A stretch of DNA of 64,000 nucleotides. Origin: Lunularia cruciata. Taxonomy: Eukaryota; Streptophyta; Marchantiopsida; Lunulariales; Lunulariaceae. The notes under the pieces are model-generated. The model worked only from the letters and a program-made list of their open reading frames with translations, was not told the origin of the DNA and did not search any database. The stretch lies in the NCBI GenBank assembly GCA_948567375.1, contig OX419761.1, positions 20,772,501 to 20,836,500 on the forward strand. Reading direction: 5' to 3'. Positions 44,871 through 58,960 of this stretch are shown here, in pieces. The position numbers and the translations under genes were made by a program. How positions within the stretch are numbered: the stretch's first letter is position 1; each line of letters opens with the position of its first letter.

Positions 44871-47800
44871 AAAAATTAAGACATACTAGTAAGAGAACAT
44901 TGAATCATTCCAAACCCTATTTTCCCATGTGCATCCGGGAAACAAACAGTTTGAAAGTTAAGATGATTATCACATTCTTTGGATAGGAAAGTCATCGGTT
45001 TTCCTACAAGGAGTATATTCAAGCTGCGATGATATCGTTCACCTATGTCAGGCTCAAATGGTGCCCTTATCTGGTTGGAATTTTCCGTATTGTATTGGTC
45101 AAGTCACCTTGGCTTTAAATCTCTAAAGCAAGTCAAATAGAGAAGGTGGGCATTGGACAAGAGTCACTGCCGATACCTGCTGAGGTAGAAGTTACAGCAA
45201 GTATTATGGCCTTCGAATAGAGTATCAAGGATCTTGATCTACGGGTCAAAGGAAAAGATTTAATTTGACTTCGAGGTCTGGGCATCGTACAAACTGATAA
45301 CTTGAAGTAACTTATGTCTATATGACGACTTACCTATCCTTTAAGCTCTCATCTATGAGGGTATATAGTTATATGCCCTTATCCATGTATAATAGCCAAG
45401 AACCTGATACGTACCACAACTACTAACCTGACAATTAGGTTTCATGTAATTGGGAGTGAGGTCAGTCCTGAGTTCACGATTTTCGCGAATGCAGCAAAGC
45501 TAATGCCAGCTCGTACAACTTCGGTGGAAAAGGCGACCGCTCGTACAACTTCCACCTTCTAGTTTCTTCACCATGCCGTAGTATAACCCTCCAAATAACA
45601 GAAGTACTTCACTGCAATTAAACTATCAATTGGTCCTCCTTACGTGTGATGGGTAAGAAGAAGTTACAGAAAAGAGTTTCCTAGCCTCCTGTGCTTCATT
45701 CAGACATGATTCTGAGGTCATTCTTCAAGAGAAGTTTCACTAATAGCCCGAACAAACCCTATGTGACTCCCATGGCTCTAATCGGTTCGTTTATCACCAA
45801 CGTCTGGATTATGCTCCTTCACACCAACAAATTTAAATCTCTAATATAATATAAATAATCTAATAGAGCTGCCATCGCATTAGATTCTCATCACAGAGGT
45901 GACAATATAGGGCTTCCATCATCTGATGATATTCATAGTTAAACGAGTGACAAACCAGTTATTCAACAGTTTAGAAGTACTGAAATGCACAACCAGCCTT
46001 GCAGAAGAGATTGTGCATGCCATTGAGTTTTCTCGATGAATGATCCTCATCAACTCTTGCCAAGATTGAATTTAGCTGGTAAGAAATGGGATGAAGAATA
46101 AAACATCCGCGAAAATAAATAATCGAGACAATTGTCAAGTATACCAAATTCTTAAAGCTCTGAATCGGTAACTGCCAACCGTTTGATATTCTTCGCTAAG
46201 TTATAATAACGAATCTGTTTTTTACATTCCGACTTCAGAATATTATCACTTCCACTCAATCTGATGATCATAATCAGAAATGGAGATTTGCTCACAGTTT
46301 ATAATAGATAGTTTCATAAACTCTCCATAGGTGGTCCCCTAATGGACGTATCAAATGAAGTTCCACTGACATTGAGAAAAGATTGGTATATATTGGTAAG
46401 ATTTGTATATATCTACAAATCAAATCATGTCAAAGCCTGTACTTTGATACATGACTAATGCTACCCGTACCTGATATAAACATCAGATTATTTCGTACTT
46501 TAAATGTTATCTCAGAGATAAATCAAGCATCACATCTATTGTACTCCCAGATGGTACCAAAAGTATCAGAAGCCAATAAATACTTCATTAAAACTCCATA
46601 AACTCCTCAGTCTGTGTCAAGTGACGGGCATTTCGCTTGGAGTCATGAGAGGTACCTGTCCAGTCTCGTGTTTTTCAAAAAAGTAAGAAGTTCAGTTCAA
46701 CTGAACAGCGATTATTAAAATTAGCCGAACAGAGAAGTTATCTGTAAACTTTGTCTGTTATCTGCTTAAAACATTCTATTAATAGATTGATCAAAAAGCG
46801 ATTTAGATCGACATCGAGTAATGAGGTGCAAAATTCATACAGGTCAATGTCTACATGTACCAAGCCACAACGTCTACAAACTGTTGAATGTACAGAACAA
46901 ATGTCAGAAATACATTACGCCGGTTCAAATTTATATCAACTACAATATCAAAGCTGGACAAGAAAAGAGAAAAATATAACTAGAAGTCCAGACGTTATTT
47001 GATCATTCCAGGTCTAATTCCAATTTCAGAGGTATTTAATTATGTTGACGTTTCTTCAACAAGAATCGTCAAGTTACCAAATTAGTTTTCTTCAGATATA
47101 AGTTAATTCCTCTGTTTCAGCATGAACAAATTTAGCTTCTATGATCACTCATGATTTATCGAAGAACATATCAAAAGAAGAGTCACCTTGTTCTGGTTTA
47201 TCAGGAAGAAAAACTCAACCAAAATTTCCACTAAGAGAAAAAGAAGAGCTCATACCCGACCCTTAACTGCAATTGACTACAGGAATATCACAGAGGATCT
47301 TAACTTGAATCTCTAACAGAGAAGAATGCTCGTTGAAGGTTTTATCACACGAAAATGATCTTGGCTTACCCAATTTACAAAAGGCCACTTCACTCCCGAT
47401 TGCCTCAATCGCGAGGTCCAAATCTGTATCACTGATTTCAGATGGGAGCAACTTTTTAGTAGTCACAGATTCTCTGGAATATCTGGCAAAACAAACACTC
47501 ACATCAACCAAAACAGATGTTACTGGTATTGCTGTTTCCTTTCCTCATTACATCGCAGTTCCTACTGAGCCTCTTCCTGATCCTCGCATTATTTTCAATG
47601 CCTAATTTTCACAAGAGTTATAAAGATGCATCCTGGCACTCTCTACCAACGCGTGAAACAGTATTACCACAAACGGAACTCAGGAAAATGTTGTGCGCAC
47701 TTTTCATGATTCGAGAGAGATCGGGACGATACGCATGTCACAGGAGGCTACGAAATTTGTTGGTCCCAACATCATCGGCAACGAGGACAGTTGATGGCGG

Positions 47801-48699
47801 TACAGGCTACATATGACTAGGAAGAACACACGGAAAACCGGTTCCGAGACTGTTAGGTAGTGGTTCCTGTGAAAAGCTGTGGACCCGGACTTATACCGAT
47901 GACTTATTTTTGAAGGTAAACAAATATCCCGCATACAGACAGGAGCAAGTTCTATGGAAACAGGAGGACAGGCGTCTCATTTTCAGTTTTACCCAGTTTC
48001 ATCCGGTTCTGAGGCAAATAAACATCTCACAAAAGGACAGAGGCACGTTAAGGCTTCGCATTGGAAAAAGTTATCGACGCCTTACATATTATGCGCGTCC
48101 ATGGTCATCCTGTAGATCGCCGGAGATGACCAATCACAACTCCAATTTTAAACTGGACACTAGAATTTGTTGGCGACGCATGATGGAATATAGATCTTCA
48201 CAATTTATTCAACATTTGGGAATTCCTAGAGTCTAGGAGAAGCCTCAGCTTGAGAGACCTACTCATCTCAACCTGAGGTGTACTTTATTGGCTCAACTTC
48301 CCGGGATTAACGTTTGAACCCGGTTGATCTTTCAAAGAACCCGGCAAAACCCCGACGGCGATTGGCAGCCGGGAAACCTGTGGCTCTGAGTCTCTACAAA
48401 TTGTGTGGTCGAAAATGACAACGAAGACTAGCCGTGAGAAGTGGATATCTTAAGTCCTAGTTCAGAGCCAGTAGTTCTCTGTCACCTAAAACGTGTCAAA
48501 CAACTAAGCACTTTCAAACCCTCGCAAGATACCGACTACAGTACTTAAAGGGGCTTAGGGTCCCCTACTACCCCTACTACCCCTATGTCTTTTCCCTGTA
48601 CGGTTTGAAAGGCTCTTCCCATCCTTCTTGTTATCTTTCGCGGTAGCCTTTCTTATTATTGGATTCTTTTCTTCTCTCTTTTAGGCTCGTACAGAGAAA

Positions 48700-48735
48700 T
48701 GAGGAGAAAGCCGTTCGAGGAACGGGGGATCCATC
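48700..48735 (+). repeat. Dispersed repeat R, minimal copy
   Basis: AGAAATGAGGAGAAAGCC followed by GTTCGAGGAACGGGGGATCC: the 5' core of repeat R. Confidence 0.6.
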
Positions 48736-50838
48736 AGAATTGAATTGTGAGCTGGTACAGTAGCAACGTCTGAACTTCTCTACTTCGCGAATGCCAGTTG
48801 TTTCTGCATATTCTATGACGAGGTGCGCTGTTTTGGCGTGCAGACCATAGACGGGAAATTCAAACTCGACAAGCTGTCAACGATGAGCTGACATTGTTCG
48901 TTCGGCTAGAAGAACACCTAAAACAGGTTTACTTGCACCCAGGCATGGATCTTCCTCCGAACTACAGTAGACGTTAGCTATCGCCAAATTCGTCTAGAAA
49001 GTTGAATTTAGGTCAGCTTAGGTGCCCACAATGTCATGGGTTAGAGATGGCCATTTTCCGGAATCTACAGCTGCGGGGGATTTAGCCCCATATCCGTAAG
49101 GTCCCCTGAGTAAGTATCCGTCCGTAAGAGGAGATCGTGTTGAATGTAGACCCAGATTTCCTTCGTTCATAAGTAAACTAAGAAAGAAAAGAGGCAACGC
49201 ATAGCTGATATGAAGATGGAGCATTCCTTGACAAGGTTTGCCCGGGTTCCGTTAGGGTCCCTAGGTTGACCATAGATCTACAAGATGCACGCCTAGCCTG
49301 TCGAGATACGCCACCTCCGTCGGCCGCTCACATACTACTTCAGATGGACTCCGAGGCCGTCTCACTCTCCGATGCGGTCATTTGCAGAACGGTGTGGAAA
49401 ATGTTCAAGATCTAACTTGGCTTTCCTCCAGTCGCCCTACAAATGTCCGACGTCTGCAGACCTAAGATTACAAATCGAATTTGAATTTCAACACTCCGCC
49501 TTTCTGATGCCCGTTGGGCTGAAAGCACCCTACAGGTAACACTTTGGCAATTTCATCCCGGATGAGCTACCTGCAGTTGTCGAGCTGCAAAGGAAGCTCA
49601 ATCAGCGAATCAGACTTTCTGCACAATCTGTCACCGAGTGTAAAGATTATTCTATGGGCATTACGCTTATGGATCGCTAAGGGTTGCATGACATTTCTGC
49701 TCCTTTATAGGAAACAAGGAGCAGAATAACTATTCAAGAAAATCGTGGCTTAAATAGTTAGTCGCGATCAGGTCTTCAAGACATAGCGAGGTATGACGAT
49801 CTACGGGAAACGCGTTGAAATCCCGGATTTAGGCAAAGTCACAATGACCAATTTCAAATTTTTCTCCTGTAACAACTACGCATCTTCTTCATCCTTGTGA
49901 ATTGGTCTCTTTTGCCATGTAAAATTCGCTTTTCTGTCAATCTTCTACGCAAAGGCATCTAGAATGCTTTTGCAACGAATTATTGTCTGAGACTTATGTA
50001 AAAGTCGATTTACCACAAAAGCAGGTTGAGTCTCTTCAAATCCCCACAGGTGGTCAAATGACCATACATCGGAATTAAGCTGGTCACACGACAATATGTG
50101 TACGCTTGAGTTGAAATATGCCAACCGATTTGTATGGGAATAGCGGCGCGTTATTTCCGAGACATGCACAATCCCCTTGGGGAAAACACGCTTTGCTTCT
50201 TTAACTGCTACTTTCTTTTTTGGTAAACATAAGACATTAAATCCCATCAGTCTATGCAACATTCCCTGATATGTTTTAGGTGATTGCTCTCTGTATGTAA
50301 GATTCAGAGTTGGACCCGGATTGCAAATGGTCAACTTCTTGTGAGTGTCGATCTCAATTTGTCCGGATGTGGCACATCAATTGGAATTATTCCAAATTGA
50401 ACATCGTGCTCCCTTCTAGTTTTGCATGTCAAAGGGCGAAGCAGCTTAATTACTGGTTGATAAACTCTAACTCCATTCTCGATGTGAGAAGCTTGGAACT
50501 TCCGCCCGTTGATGTGTCAAGTATCTCGACTGTGAGCGAGCAAGGTCAGTTCGTCAACCTAACTCTTACTGCAAATCTAAAAGGTCCACCATCAGGTACC
50601 GGTTCACCGAATATCAAGATTACCCGTACATACAGACTCGTCCAATACCCTACTTCGTCTGTTTATCAGGTGAAGCATCTTGAGAATTATGAACGTAAGC
50701 CAAAGCGTCCCTGTCTGATATGAAAGTTAGGGTCTAGCTCGCAACGGGAGAGAGTGGATAATTTCATTCGGCAGTATATATTTAAAGCAGTTTATAAAAT
50801 ATTTGTTCAGATAATCTCATAAAAATATTTTTCAATTT
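48736..50838. other. CpG-rich sequence without a supported gene
   Basis: The longest frames are 49945-50334 (-) and 50310-50723 (+). They have no recognisable motif, no splice-linked partner was found, and they overlap each other on opposite strands. Confidence 0.5.
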
Positions 50839-50977
50839 TCAAAAAATATCAGTTCAGATCATATCACAAAGAATACCTTGCAGATCATTAAAAATATCGG
50901 ATCAGATCACAAAGAATACCTTTCAGGCCATAACAAATGTCGGTTCAGATCGGATCACAAAGAATACCTTCACGGCA
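50839..50977 (+). repeat. Minisatellite, about three units of 43-50 bp
   Basis: Each unit carries TCRGWTCAGATC followed by ATCACAAAGAATACCTT. Copies start near 50839, 50889 and 50932 and vary by small indels. Confidence 0.75.
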
Positions 50978-51519
50978 CTACACCGATTAGACAGACTGAA
51001 TTAGTGTCAAAATTGAGCCAGAATTGATGAGAATGGATTGAAGTAGATTAATTTTATGATTAAAGGAGAGTAATTTTAGGGAAATAATCGAAACTTTCAC
51101 TATCAAATCATACGAACAGACGTGTTGAGCCGACACAGCGAACGGAGCTGCAAAGCTTAAAGTTCGATCGTCATACCAGTGATAGTCTCCTGATTTGACG
51201 CATTGCAGATTTAAACTGACACAAGAAAACAACACACACAACACGTGGAATGCACGATGCTGCGATAAATTGGAAATTTACAATCGAGTCATCGAACATA
51301 GGCTCTATTTCTTGGCTTCCATTTAAAGTGACGTCCAATTTAGACTCACTATCGCAGGAATTACAGTGAGTAATGAGTACCGGATCCAAAAACTCGTATG
51401 AACATGAAAACATCGACTGATTTATATGGAGTGACTTCGGGAGGACGATAGAAAAATTTTAATCCATGTTAGAAGATAAATTAAAGAAAGATAAGAATCT
51501 AGGATAAAATATACAGACG

Positions 51520-51720
51520 TAATATGATAGATAAAAGATAAAATTAATATTTTTATTTTAAAAATATATTGTATAAAAATTTTTTATTTCAAAAAACAAT
51601 TTAATAAAAAATTATATATTACAATATAATTTTTATATTAATAATTTGTAAAATAATTTATATTTATATATTAAAATACTTGTATTATTTTATATATTTT
51701 AATATTATATTAACGTTTTT
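51520..51720. other. Extreme AT-rich island
   Basis: About 200 bp made almost only of A and T (TATTTATATATTAAAATAC-like runs), sharply bounded by normal-composition sequence. It could be a matrix attachment region or a slippage-prone repeat; the sequence alone does not decide. Confidence 0.6.
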
Positions 51721-54400
51721 GAATCACATTAAATCCGTACAAAACTATTCGAATCCCGTTCACTATCGACCATGATCGAGTCTGGATATTCGCCTCATTA
51801 ATGGTCTGTAAATCGTTTCTGTGTCCAGATTGACTTTAGATTCTACTCAGACTTTCTCGGAAGAAATATCTTCGTATTACTCTCAAGAATCGGAATCAGG
51901 CGAACTCTTAAAATCAAGATTCAATTCAGAATGGAAGGTAACGGAAAGGGCATAAACACCGTGCTATTTCCAGAAAGTCTTCTATCAAAGACCCTACTGA
52001 ATCACAATCTATTTTATAGATTTCGATGTTCAAGACTCAAAGTTGACGCGAAGATATTCTCGCCGACTGCTAGCTCTTAACGTCCGTCAATGTTGTTGTG
52101 AAATATCAAATATACCAATGGTGCCCGACTTCTCATGATGTCCTCCTACTGCATCTAGTGGCTCTCTCTCTCCCCCTCGGATCTGGATATCATCCGTCAT
52201 GAAATGAATTGATGAAATACCTCTGGGTTTCACGTACACAATGTTGATGAGGCTTTCTTACAATTGACTGTCTTTGATGTTCGAAGTGTCCATGTTGCCT
52301 CTGCACGTCACAGCGTCTCTTCCATACCGACCCTCCTTTCTTGCCTATGACGCACCTTGAGGAAAAAACCTGCTTGCAGCTGCATACACCATCCTGTGAA
52401 TTTCAGTAATGACAACATTGAATCAATATGTCTTTACGACTTTAAAATCATATCCTTAACAAGGTGACCAGGGCTGCCCACGTACCCTGTTGATCAATTG
52501 CAATGGGTCTGTTCCATAGCTTTTCTTGTTTCCGTCCAGCTCAGGTCTTATTGAAAGACATCTACGTCGCAATTGTAGAGGATCACTGAAAGATCGCCAT
52601 CCATGATCAGATCCTTGCAGTTTCGTGTCTGACTGTTAGAGAACGATAGAGTAGCTTCGAATGCACAATGGTTTTGACAGCAAGCAACGGGCACGTAACG
52701 AAAATCATGGCTCCTTCTGCACACCGACGAGGAAATGATTGGTGACGAACTTTAAACATATTCGGCCCAGCAGCTAAAAGACTTCCGTGCTTCGAAACTA
52801 ACACATTGGGTTCTGCTGCGTACTGGGACATCATGAACCTAGAGGACTGTAAGCCACAGTTCATTGACGATCAGCAACAGAGGATTATAAGGAAATCCGA
52901 TGATTATGAGGATCGTGAGACTATCGGAGATTTTGAGTACAAACCTCGATGAATGCAGAAACCAGCGGTTCTAAGCGGATGAAAAATCCGCTGTTTATCC
53001 CTAGATAGGGACGTGCCCAGGCCGATCAGCCAGCGAATTATGACGATCGCAGCACGAAGTTAAGACAGAAATCACCGCGGACAAGACTCAATGTGTATGC
53101 TTCTGCAGTTTGCTCCACTTTCCTCTGATGACTCAAGTTCAGAGAAACTAGGAAGTGCTTATTGAATGATATGCTTTTGACGAAGACTTTCGACCTAGCG
53201 ACAGCTGAGGATCACTTGTGTGTACTCGTCCTTTGAATTTATACTCAATATATACTTGGAACAAGTACTCATGAAAGGTCAGCTGAGGATGAATGCTTGA
53301 TTTCATGATGTGCGATTCTGGGAGAAAGAAAATATTATCTATCTACCAAGGACCTTACTTGTCGGGGTCGTCCTATCTAGTGTCTGACTTCTTAGTGTCT
53401 TCCTTGCGTCAGTCAAATCAACTGGAAATGCAAGTTTCCGAAACCTTCACCTTTCAGCCTTCATGAGCAATCCAGCCAATCGGCACCATGTGTTACGTTC
53501 GCCCATGAGCTAGCTCCAGCCGCTGAGAGTCGACTGTTTCCCTCCGTCATTTCTCGTATTGGCTCAACGAGACGCACTACAGAACGAGGAAATTGCTCGA
53601 GAAAAAATATCTCCGATGACGCGGCTGCACGTTCTTTCATCCGGGCTGGTCAGCATTTCTTCAACTTACCCGCAAGCAAACATACACTGAGTTCGCTTCC
53701 TTCCCTTCGTTATTCTAGCGACTCGACCATCGACTTGAAGTCACTTTAACCACGGATTGTCCGGATCCTGGGATCTCAATTCTGGCTCTGGGCAGGCAAA
53801 CCCGCGAACGGCTGCCGGACCTAGATTTCTCTTCTCTACTAGCCGGAGATTTTACCCCATGCATGTGGAGGAGTAACTTTCTTGAAGAAACTCACCAGTT
53901 GTCGTACTGGCTCCGAAGATATCAAGATATTTCAGCCGCTAAATTTTGTGGTGAGCATCGTTTAGGAGTTTTCGAGCCGACACGCGGATGGCCCCCGGAC
54001 TTTGTAGCACGTCACCCATTGCATGTACTCTAGTCGTATGTGGCTACTCAGTTGAGACGCCACCGACTTACGTCAATTCGAATGATTACAGACATGATAC
54101 ATAGAATCTCTTCGAAGTCCCGACCGGGTACCACCGAATGTACAGGGATTTGGACGGTTGCTCAATTGCTGAGATTATTTACTTGAACGAGCCCCTCAAC
54201 GCACCGCTCAGAATAGATCAAGAGTACCAGGTATTGGGTGGCATTTATGAGCTAAATGAACTTAGCAAAGTTAAGTGGAACGGGTTTTGCACCTCGCCAA
54301 TTTGATAAAACTCCTCTAAACGTATAGAAAGGAGATTGAGTGCGGAGGTGAGAAAGTATTCACAATACTACAGAAATATAAATACCTTGAGCGAGGTGAG
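51721..54400. other. CpG-rich sequence without a supported gene
   Basis: A + strand frame free of stops runs from about 53714 to 54030 (around 105 codons, no obvious start) but has no recognisable domain. The compositional edge lies near 54400. Confidence 0.45.
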
Positions 54401-57400
54401 CTACCAGATCCTTTGTGGAATCGGCATGCCCGTATAAAGTAGTCGCTGATGGTGCATGGGGTTTGCAATCGGTTATGTTAGTTATCACTATTATTCATTG
54501 GATTATATTTACTATCGCACTATTATTTAGTTAGGCATTTCACAGCCTTCGAGGAATTAATAATGTGCTTTTTTGGTAGCATATGGATTTTTGAGTTTAT
54601 CCAAGTAGAGACTCTTTTTATTTACTATCTGGAATAGATAATACTTCAAGGATTCTTAGGCTATCTAGGGAGAAGATGACACTTGTAATATTTTATGTAT
54701 ATTGTGCGCTTTTGGCACTTTCATTTTCTTTTTGTTATATGGTTACTGATTGGCTCATCCTTGAGACATATATGATGTAAATAGAAGAGTGGTATTTACC
54801 TCTCCATATACTACTATGGTAAATGATACATGATTTCAATCCTCAAGCATAAGATGAACCATCCTTCAATCCTTTGCCTCTTTAATTTCAGATTGTACCA
54901 AAGATTTATAAATTTTCTTGATAGACTAATTGTTTCAATAGATTCTACATTTTCTTCTAGTTCATAGAGCGTTTTGAGTCTTTCTTGATGGACTAGCAAG
55001 CTCTACCTTCTCTTGTAGATAACCCATCCATTCCTTGTACTAGTATGGTATATCTTTTTTCTTGCTTTGACAAATATGAAAGCTACTAGATTTTAGCTTA
55101 ACCATGAATGGAGGCATTTTTTCTCACACTCACTACTTTCTCTATACCAATGAAGTTCTTTAAGATGACTTACCGCACTCAAAATTAAGGTAGTACACCA
55201 TGGACTAAGAAAGTAAGGGACCAAATTCCATGACATTCCTCCAAGGCTAAAACTCCATAACCGCTCAAAGATTAGGATATCTCTCTTGAGAACTCAATGG
55301 AGGAGAGTAAATTGCAAATGACAAGATGATCAGTAACTCCTCCTCCCTTATTTATATACTTGTGAAATTATTTTACAAAAAATTTAATCTTGGGGTAACT
55401 AAAGATATTTTGCAAAAATTCATCTTAAATCAAAAGTCTAAGAGAATATCCAAACCAAAGACAACAATCCCATAAGTGTTTGATCTTAGTTTTGAGGACT
55501 TTTTCACATAGGTTATTGTTTGACTAAAGAAAATTCATAACAAAAAAGCTTTTGGACACAAGAGTTTTCAGCAATTTCCTCAAAGCCAAATATTGAGGAA
55601 TAATATAAAGTCAATATACTATAATCTAAATAATGGGTGCTTTCTTCTTCAAGCTACTTTAATGAATGGTGCTCCTACCTTCTTGGTTATAAATATCTTT
55701 AGATAATTGTAGATGATTTAAAAGCATGGTAAACCTCTTAGAAACAATATATTTCACCTGCTCACAAAACCAAGCTAGATATCTCAAGATAGCCTATATA
55801 AACATATAGGTGTTAGTTCTGCTTAGGTTTGGTCCATGCACCTCATCTTTGCTACTTGCATGTGTGTTTTGAACTACCTTAGATGAAGCAAGGATCAAAT
55901 TAATCCTTACACTCATAGACAATATAGGATTGTTAGACATGATACCATTAAGGATATGGTGTTTGTGATGGTACATGGGAGTTGATACTTCATACCAAAA
56001 AATTTGTTGGTATATATTTTAGATAATTACAAGTTAGAGTAGACCTTTGTATTGCCCAAGATGATATGGTTACATACAATGGCAAACATTGTGGTTATGG
56101 CTTGTACACACAATGTAGTTTAGATGGGATAATTATCCATTGTCTTGGGCAACAAGTATATTAGCCCAAGGGCTCCAAGTATATGTGTATATAGCAAAAT
56201 CATCTCTTTGTTCCTCTAGATTTGGAGATTTGGAGTCTATTTATGTATATCAAGTTTGGCACATTTGTCAAAGATTGTGAAAGAGCTTAAAATAGAATAT
56301 AGTAAGGAGTATCACTTTCACTTTCCTATTTTTAGACATTTTTAGACTATTATGGACAACTTGTGTATATTGGTCTATAAAGAACATTATTCTATCTGAT
56401 CTATAGGAGAGCAATCACCTAGATGATGCTTTGTTGGATGCTCCAATGTTTTGTTTTGAATTATATAGTTTTGACATGTTAGATGTAGAAGGATAGATTT
56501 CTCATTACTCTGCTTTTTAGATTTCTTCAACTATACTTCTTGGGTTGTATCTTTGTACATCTTGATTATGTCTTCTCATCATTTTAACAAGCAAAAGATT
56601 CAAGGAGAAAAGAGCAAAGTCCAAAACTAAAAGAAAACATGCTAACCAACTAAAGCTTATGATCAACCTAGAAACCTATTGTTTTATTATTTAATAAGAG
56701 TTCTTGAAGGGTATATGTAGAAGAAGAGGAGAAAGTAACCTCAACATGAGAGGAATTCTTTTTGCTATTGCATACCCACGTCAACCTCTGAAAGTATTAA
56801 AGGGTGACTAGGATTCATTGTTTAAAATATAAGATGAGTGGTAAAGCATAATGATTAGAATTCCTTTCCTTTCCAAAGATCCTCCTATTTCCTTTCAAAC
56901 AAGACTATCAAAATAATAATAAAAATGCCTAAAAATCTCCAATGGCAACAATTATTGTTGCCTTTATTTATTTGTATAGGTCACATTTGTTACTCTATTT
57001 ATAGGAATTAGTACTTGCCATATCTAACAAGTTATATCTCTTAGTGGTAAAGTCATAATTTACACTTTCACTCATCAAAGAGGTAGACCCAAAAATTCTA
57101 TCCACCAGTCAAGGTATACTTAGGAATATTATGGACAATAGGATTTGTACCTCTTTATCTCTAATAGCATTTTGGACTCTTGTAGGCTCTCCATTTAAAG
57201 CAAATTACAAAATGTGTATACCTTGCATGCCATATAAAGATCCACAAGTATAATGGTTTGATAGACCCAAAATTGCTCGATTAAGTAAGCCAAACCATAA
57301 ATAGAATGTTGAATGTTAACTCCTTGAAAGAGAAATACTAGTCATGAATAAGAGTAGACGCATGGAACCAATCTCCTCAACCCTTTACTCCACAAGAGAG

Positions 57401-58356
57401 AATCCCAGCCTATCAAGAAAAATCACATCAATGAATATATTGGTAAGGATGGAAAAATACTATGGTGCGTACATTTTCACAAATTTTGTTCTTTTTATTA
57501 ATTTCAATTTTTTTTAAAGGTAGTACAACTTAATCAATATTCAAGAGTGCACATTTCTTACTTGAATTTCTCTTTGGACTTGTGACTATTAATGCAAAGT
57601 TACAAGTGGGAAAACCCTAAAGCCAAAGGCACTATGAAGGAAGAATGCCAAATTAAAGATGACCACAAAGGTTGGCCAGAGGCAAGAAACTCAAGTCCAA
57701 GTAATTCTGGCCTGAAGATGATCATACTTAAAGCACTTCAGCCAAGGAGAAATGTGGTCCCAAAAAATGATGCACACAAAGATCATACATAAATTTGAAT
57801 GCATTGTTGGTTAAAACAACTAATTACCAAATAATTTTCATATTCAAGGAAGACCATTTGCATTTGGAAAACACCTCACATTTATGAGAGAGATAGTTCA
57901 AGAAATATTTGGCATTTGTGTAGAAGTACTATACACCAAACACATGACAAGTGTGGAGAGGAATGCTCAACCACTCCCCAACCACTAAAGGATTGAGAAT
58001 GACTAAATCCTTCACCTATAAAACCAAGAGGTCATTGGCCAATTTCACTTTTCATATAGTAATTTTGTGTTCAACTTTGAGCAAAAGTTAGAATCTCCTA
58101 ATTCCTCACACTATTTGTAATCTTCCCTACCTTTGAAGCCAACCCATATTTGCCTTTGTCCCTAGAATTCATTGGAGGAACAACATGGTATTCACTTAGA
58201 AATTCCATGAGGAAAATCCCCAAAGTCATCTTCTAAAATCCTATAGTGAATAAGTGGCCATGTATTGTAGAAATGAGGTGATCCAAAGCAATCATATGGG
58301 TTTCTTGCTTTGGAACTAGAATTTGAGTGATTTTGAAATGATTCATGAGATGAAGA
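54401..58356. other. CpG-poor decayed repeat sequence, no supported gene
   Basis: Short frames at 54814-54999 (-) and 57592-57792 (+) are charged and unrecognised. No LTR pair was identified by eye. Confidence 0.5.
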
Positions 58357-58386
58357 AAAGAGAGAGAGAGAGAGGAGAGAGAGAAA
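58357..58386. repeat. GA microsatellite
   Basis: AGAGAGAGAGAGAGGAGAGAGAG. Confidence 0.9.
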
Positions 58387-58599
58387 TAATGTATTTGCAA
58401 AACAATCACTACAACTAGACCAAAGAAAACTACAAGAATGTACTTGGCCTAAATGCAATACCATTAGGAGCAATGACTCTTGACACAATGTTCATAAATA
58501 GCTAGCTGACAAAGTGATATTCATTGATAAGCAATTGAAGAACAATAGGTGGCAAATTGGAAGTTACAAAGATTTTGCCCAACAAGCAATTATGATGAT

Positions 58600-58960
58600 A
58601 TTTTGACACAAGCAAAAACTTACCTCACTATTAGCCATGCAATCTTCTTTAATTACATGTACAATGAGGAACTAGTGAATTGGGCAAATATCTTTTATCA
58701 CTAAGCAAGGAGCCTACAAAAAGAATTCAAAGAAGGCGATGTAGTTACTTACATGACCTCCTTCAAGATCCATTTCTTTATGGATCTTAATGTACTCACC
58801 AACAAAAGAAATATCTGAATCTCTTCCAACCAATAAGGTACTTCATCTTGTAGATTGAAGGCAAATCAATGATTAAGTATTGGGAGGCAGGTGCAACATT
58901 TGTAGCTAGTAGGGAGTTTGTGCTAGAAGAAGAAGAGTGAGCTACTATAAAAGCAAAGAA
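58600..58960 (+). pseudogene. Second ancient relative of the LTR-encoded accessory protein
   Basis: The + strand reads HAIFFNYMYNEELVNWANIFYH, a stop, ARSLQKEFKEGDVVTYM, then FKIHFFMDLNVLTNK. It is colinear with KHQAVFLHKLFAGEPINWAR, CFHGRTRQMV, PPHYIMPFAAHFYLGLNLL of copy A. Conserved positions include the NWA core and the HF(Y/F)xxLN(L/V)L segment. An acidic then Lys-rich stretch follows (about 58880-59020), as in the linker of the younger copies. It lies on the opposite strand from the other five copies. Confidence 0.5.

Larger units (their letters stand above)
41626..48699. other. Mid-complexity sequence, no supported gene
   Basis: Several frames look mildly protein-like but carry no motif I know: 43662-43865 (-), which reads back openly to an acceptor-like TTTTGCAG near 43900, and 47333-47605 (+) overlapped by 47263-47511 (-). 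None could be linked by splice sites into a gene. The stretch contains a GC/GA microsatellite and a tRNA-like repeat, listed separately. Confidence 0.5.
28511..54400. other. CpG-rich block with edges near 28.5 and 54.4 kb, holding the DPP III gene
   Basis: Counts in sample windows: 28561-28680 has 5 CpG and 54001-54120 has 7, while 28081-28200 and 55081-55200 have 1 each. No gag or pol protein was seen in the block, whereas both flanks are dominated by retroelement remnants. It also has its own dispersed repeat family (32.7, 33.2, 41.2, 41.6 and 48.7 kb). Edges are approximate, and no terminal repeat or target duplication was found at either edge. Confidence 0.6.

Noticed and set aside
47263-47605. 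Overlapping - and + strand frames of 82 and 90 aa
   Set aside because: Protein-like composition but no known motif and no splice continuity on either strand.
49945-50723. Overlapping frames of 129 aa (-) and 137 aa (+)
   Set aside because: Neither shows a recognisable domain, they overlap on opposite strands, and no flanking exons could be joined.
50839-50977. CRISPR-like array of short repeats
   Set aside because: Only three imperfect units with no unique spacers, in a eukaryotic setting; a minisatellite.
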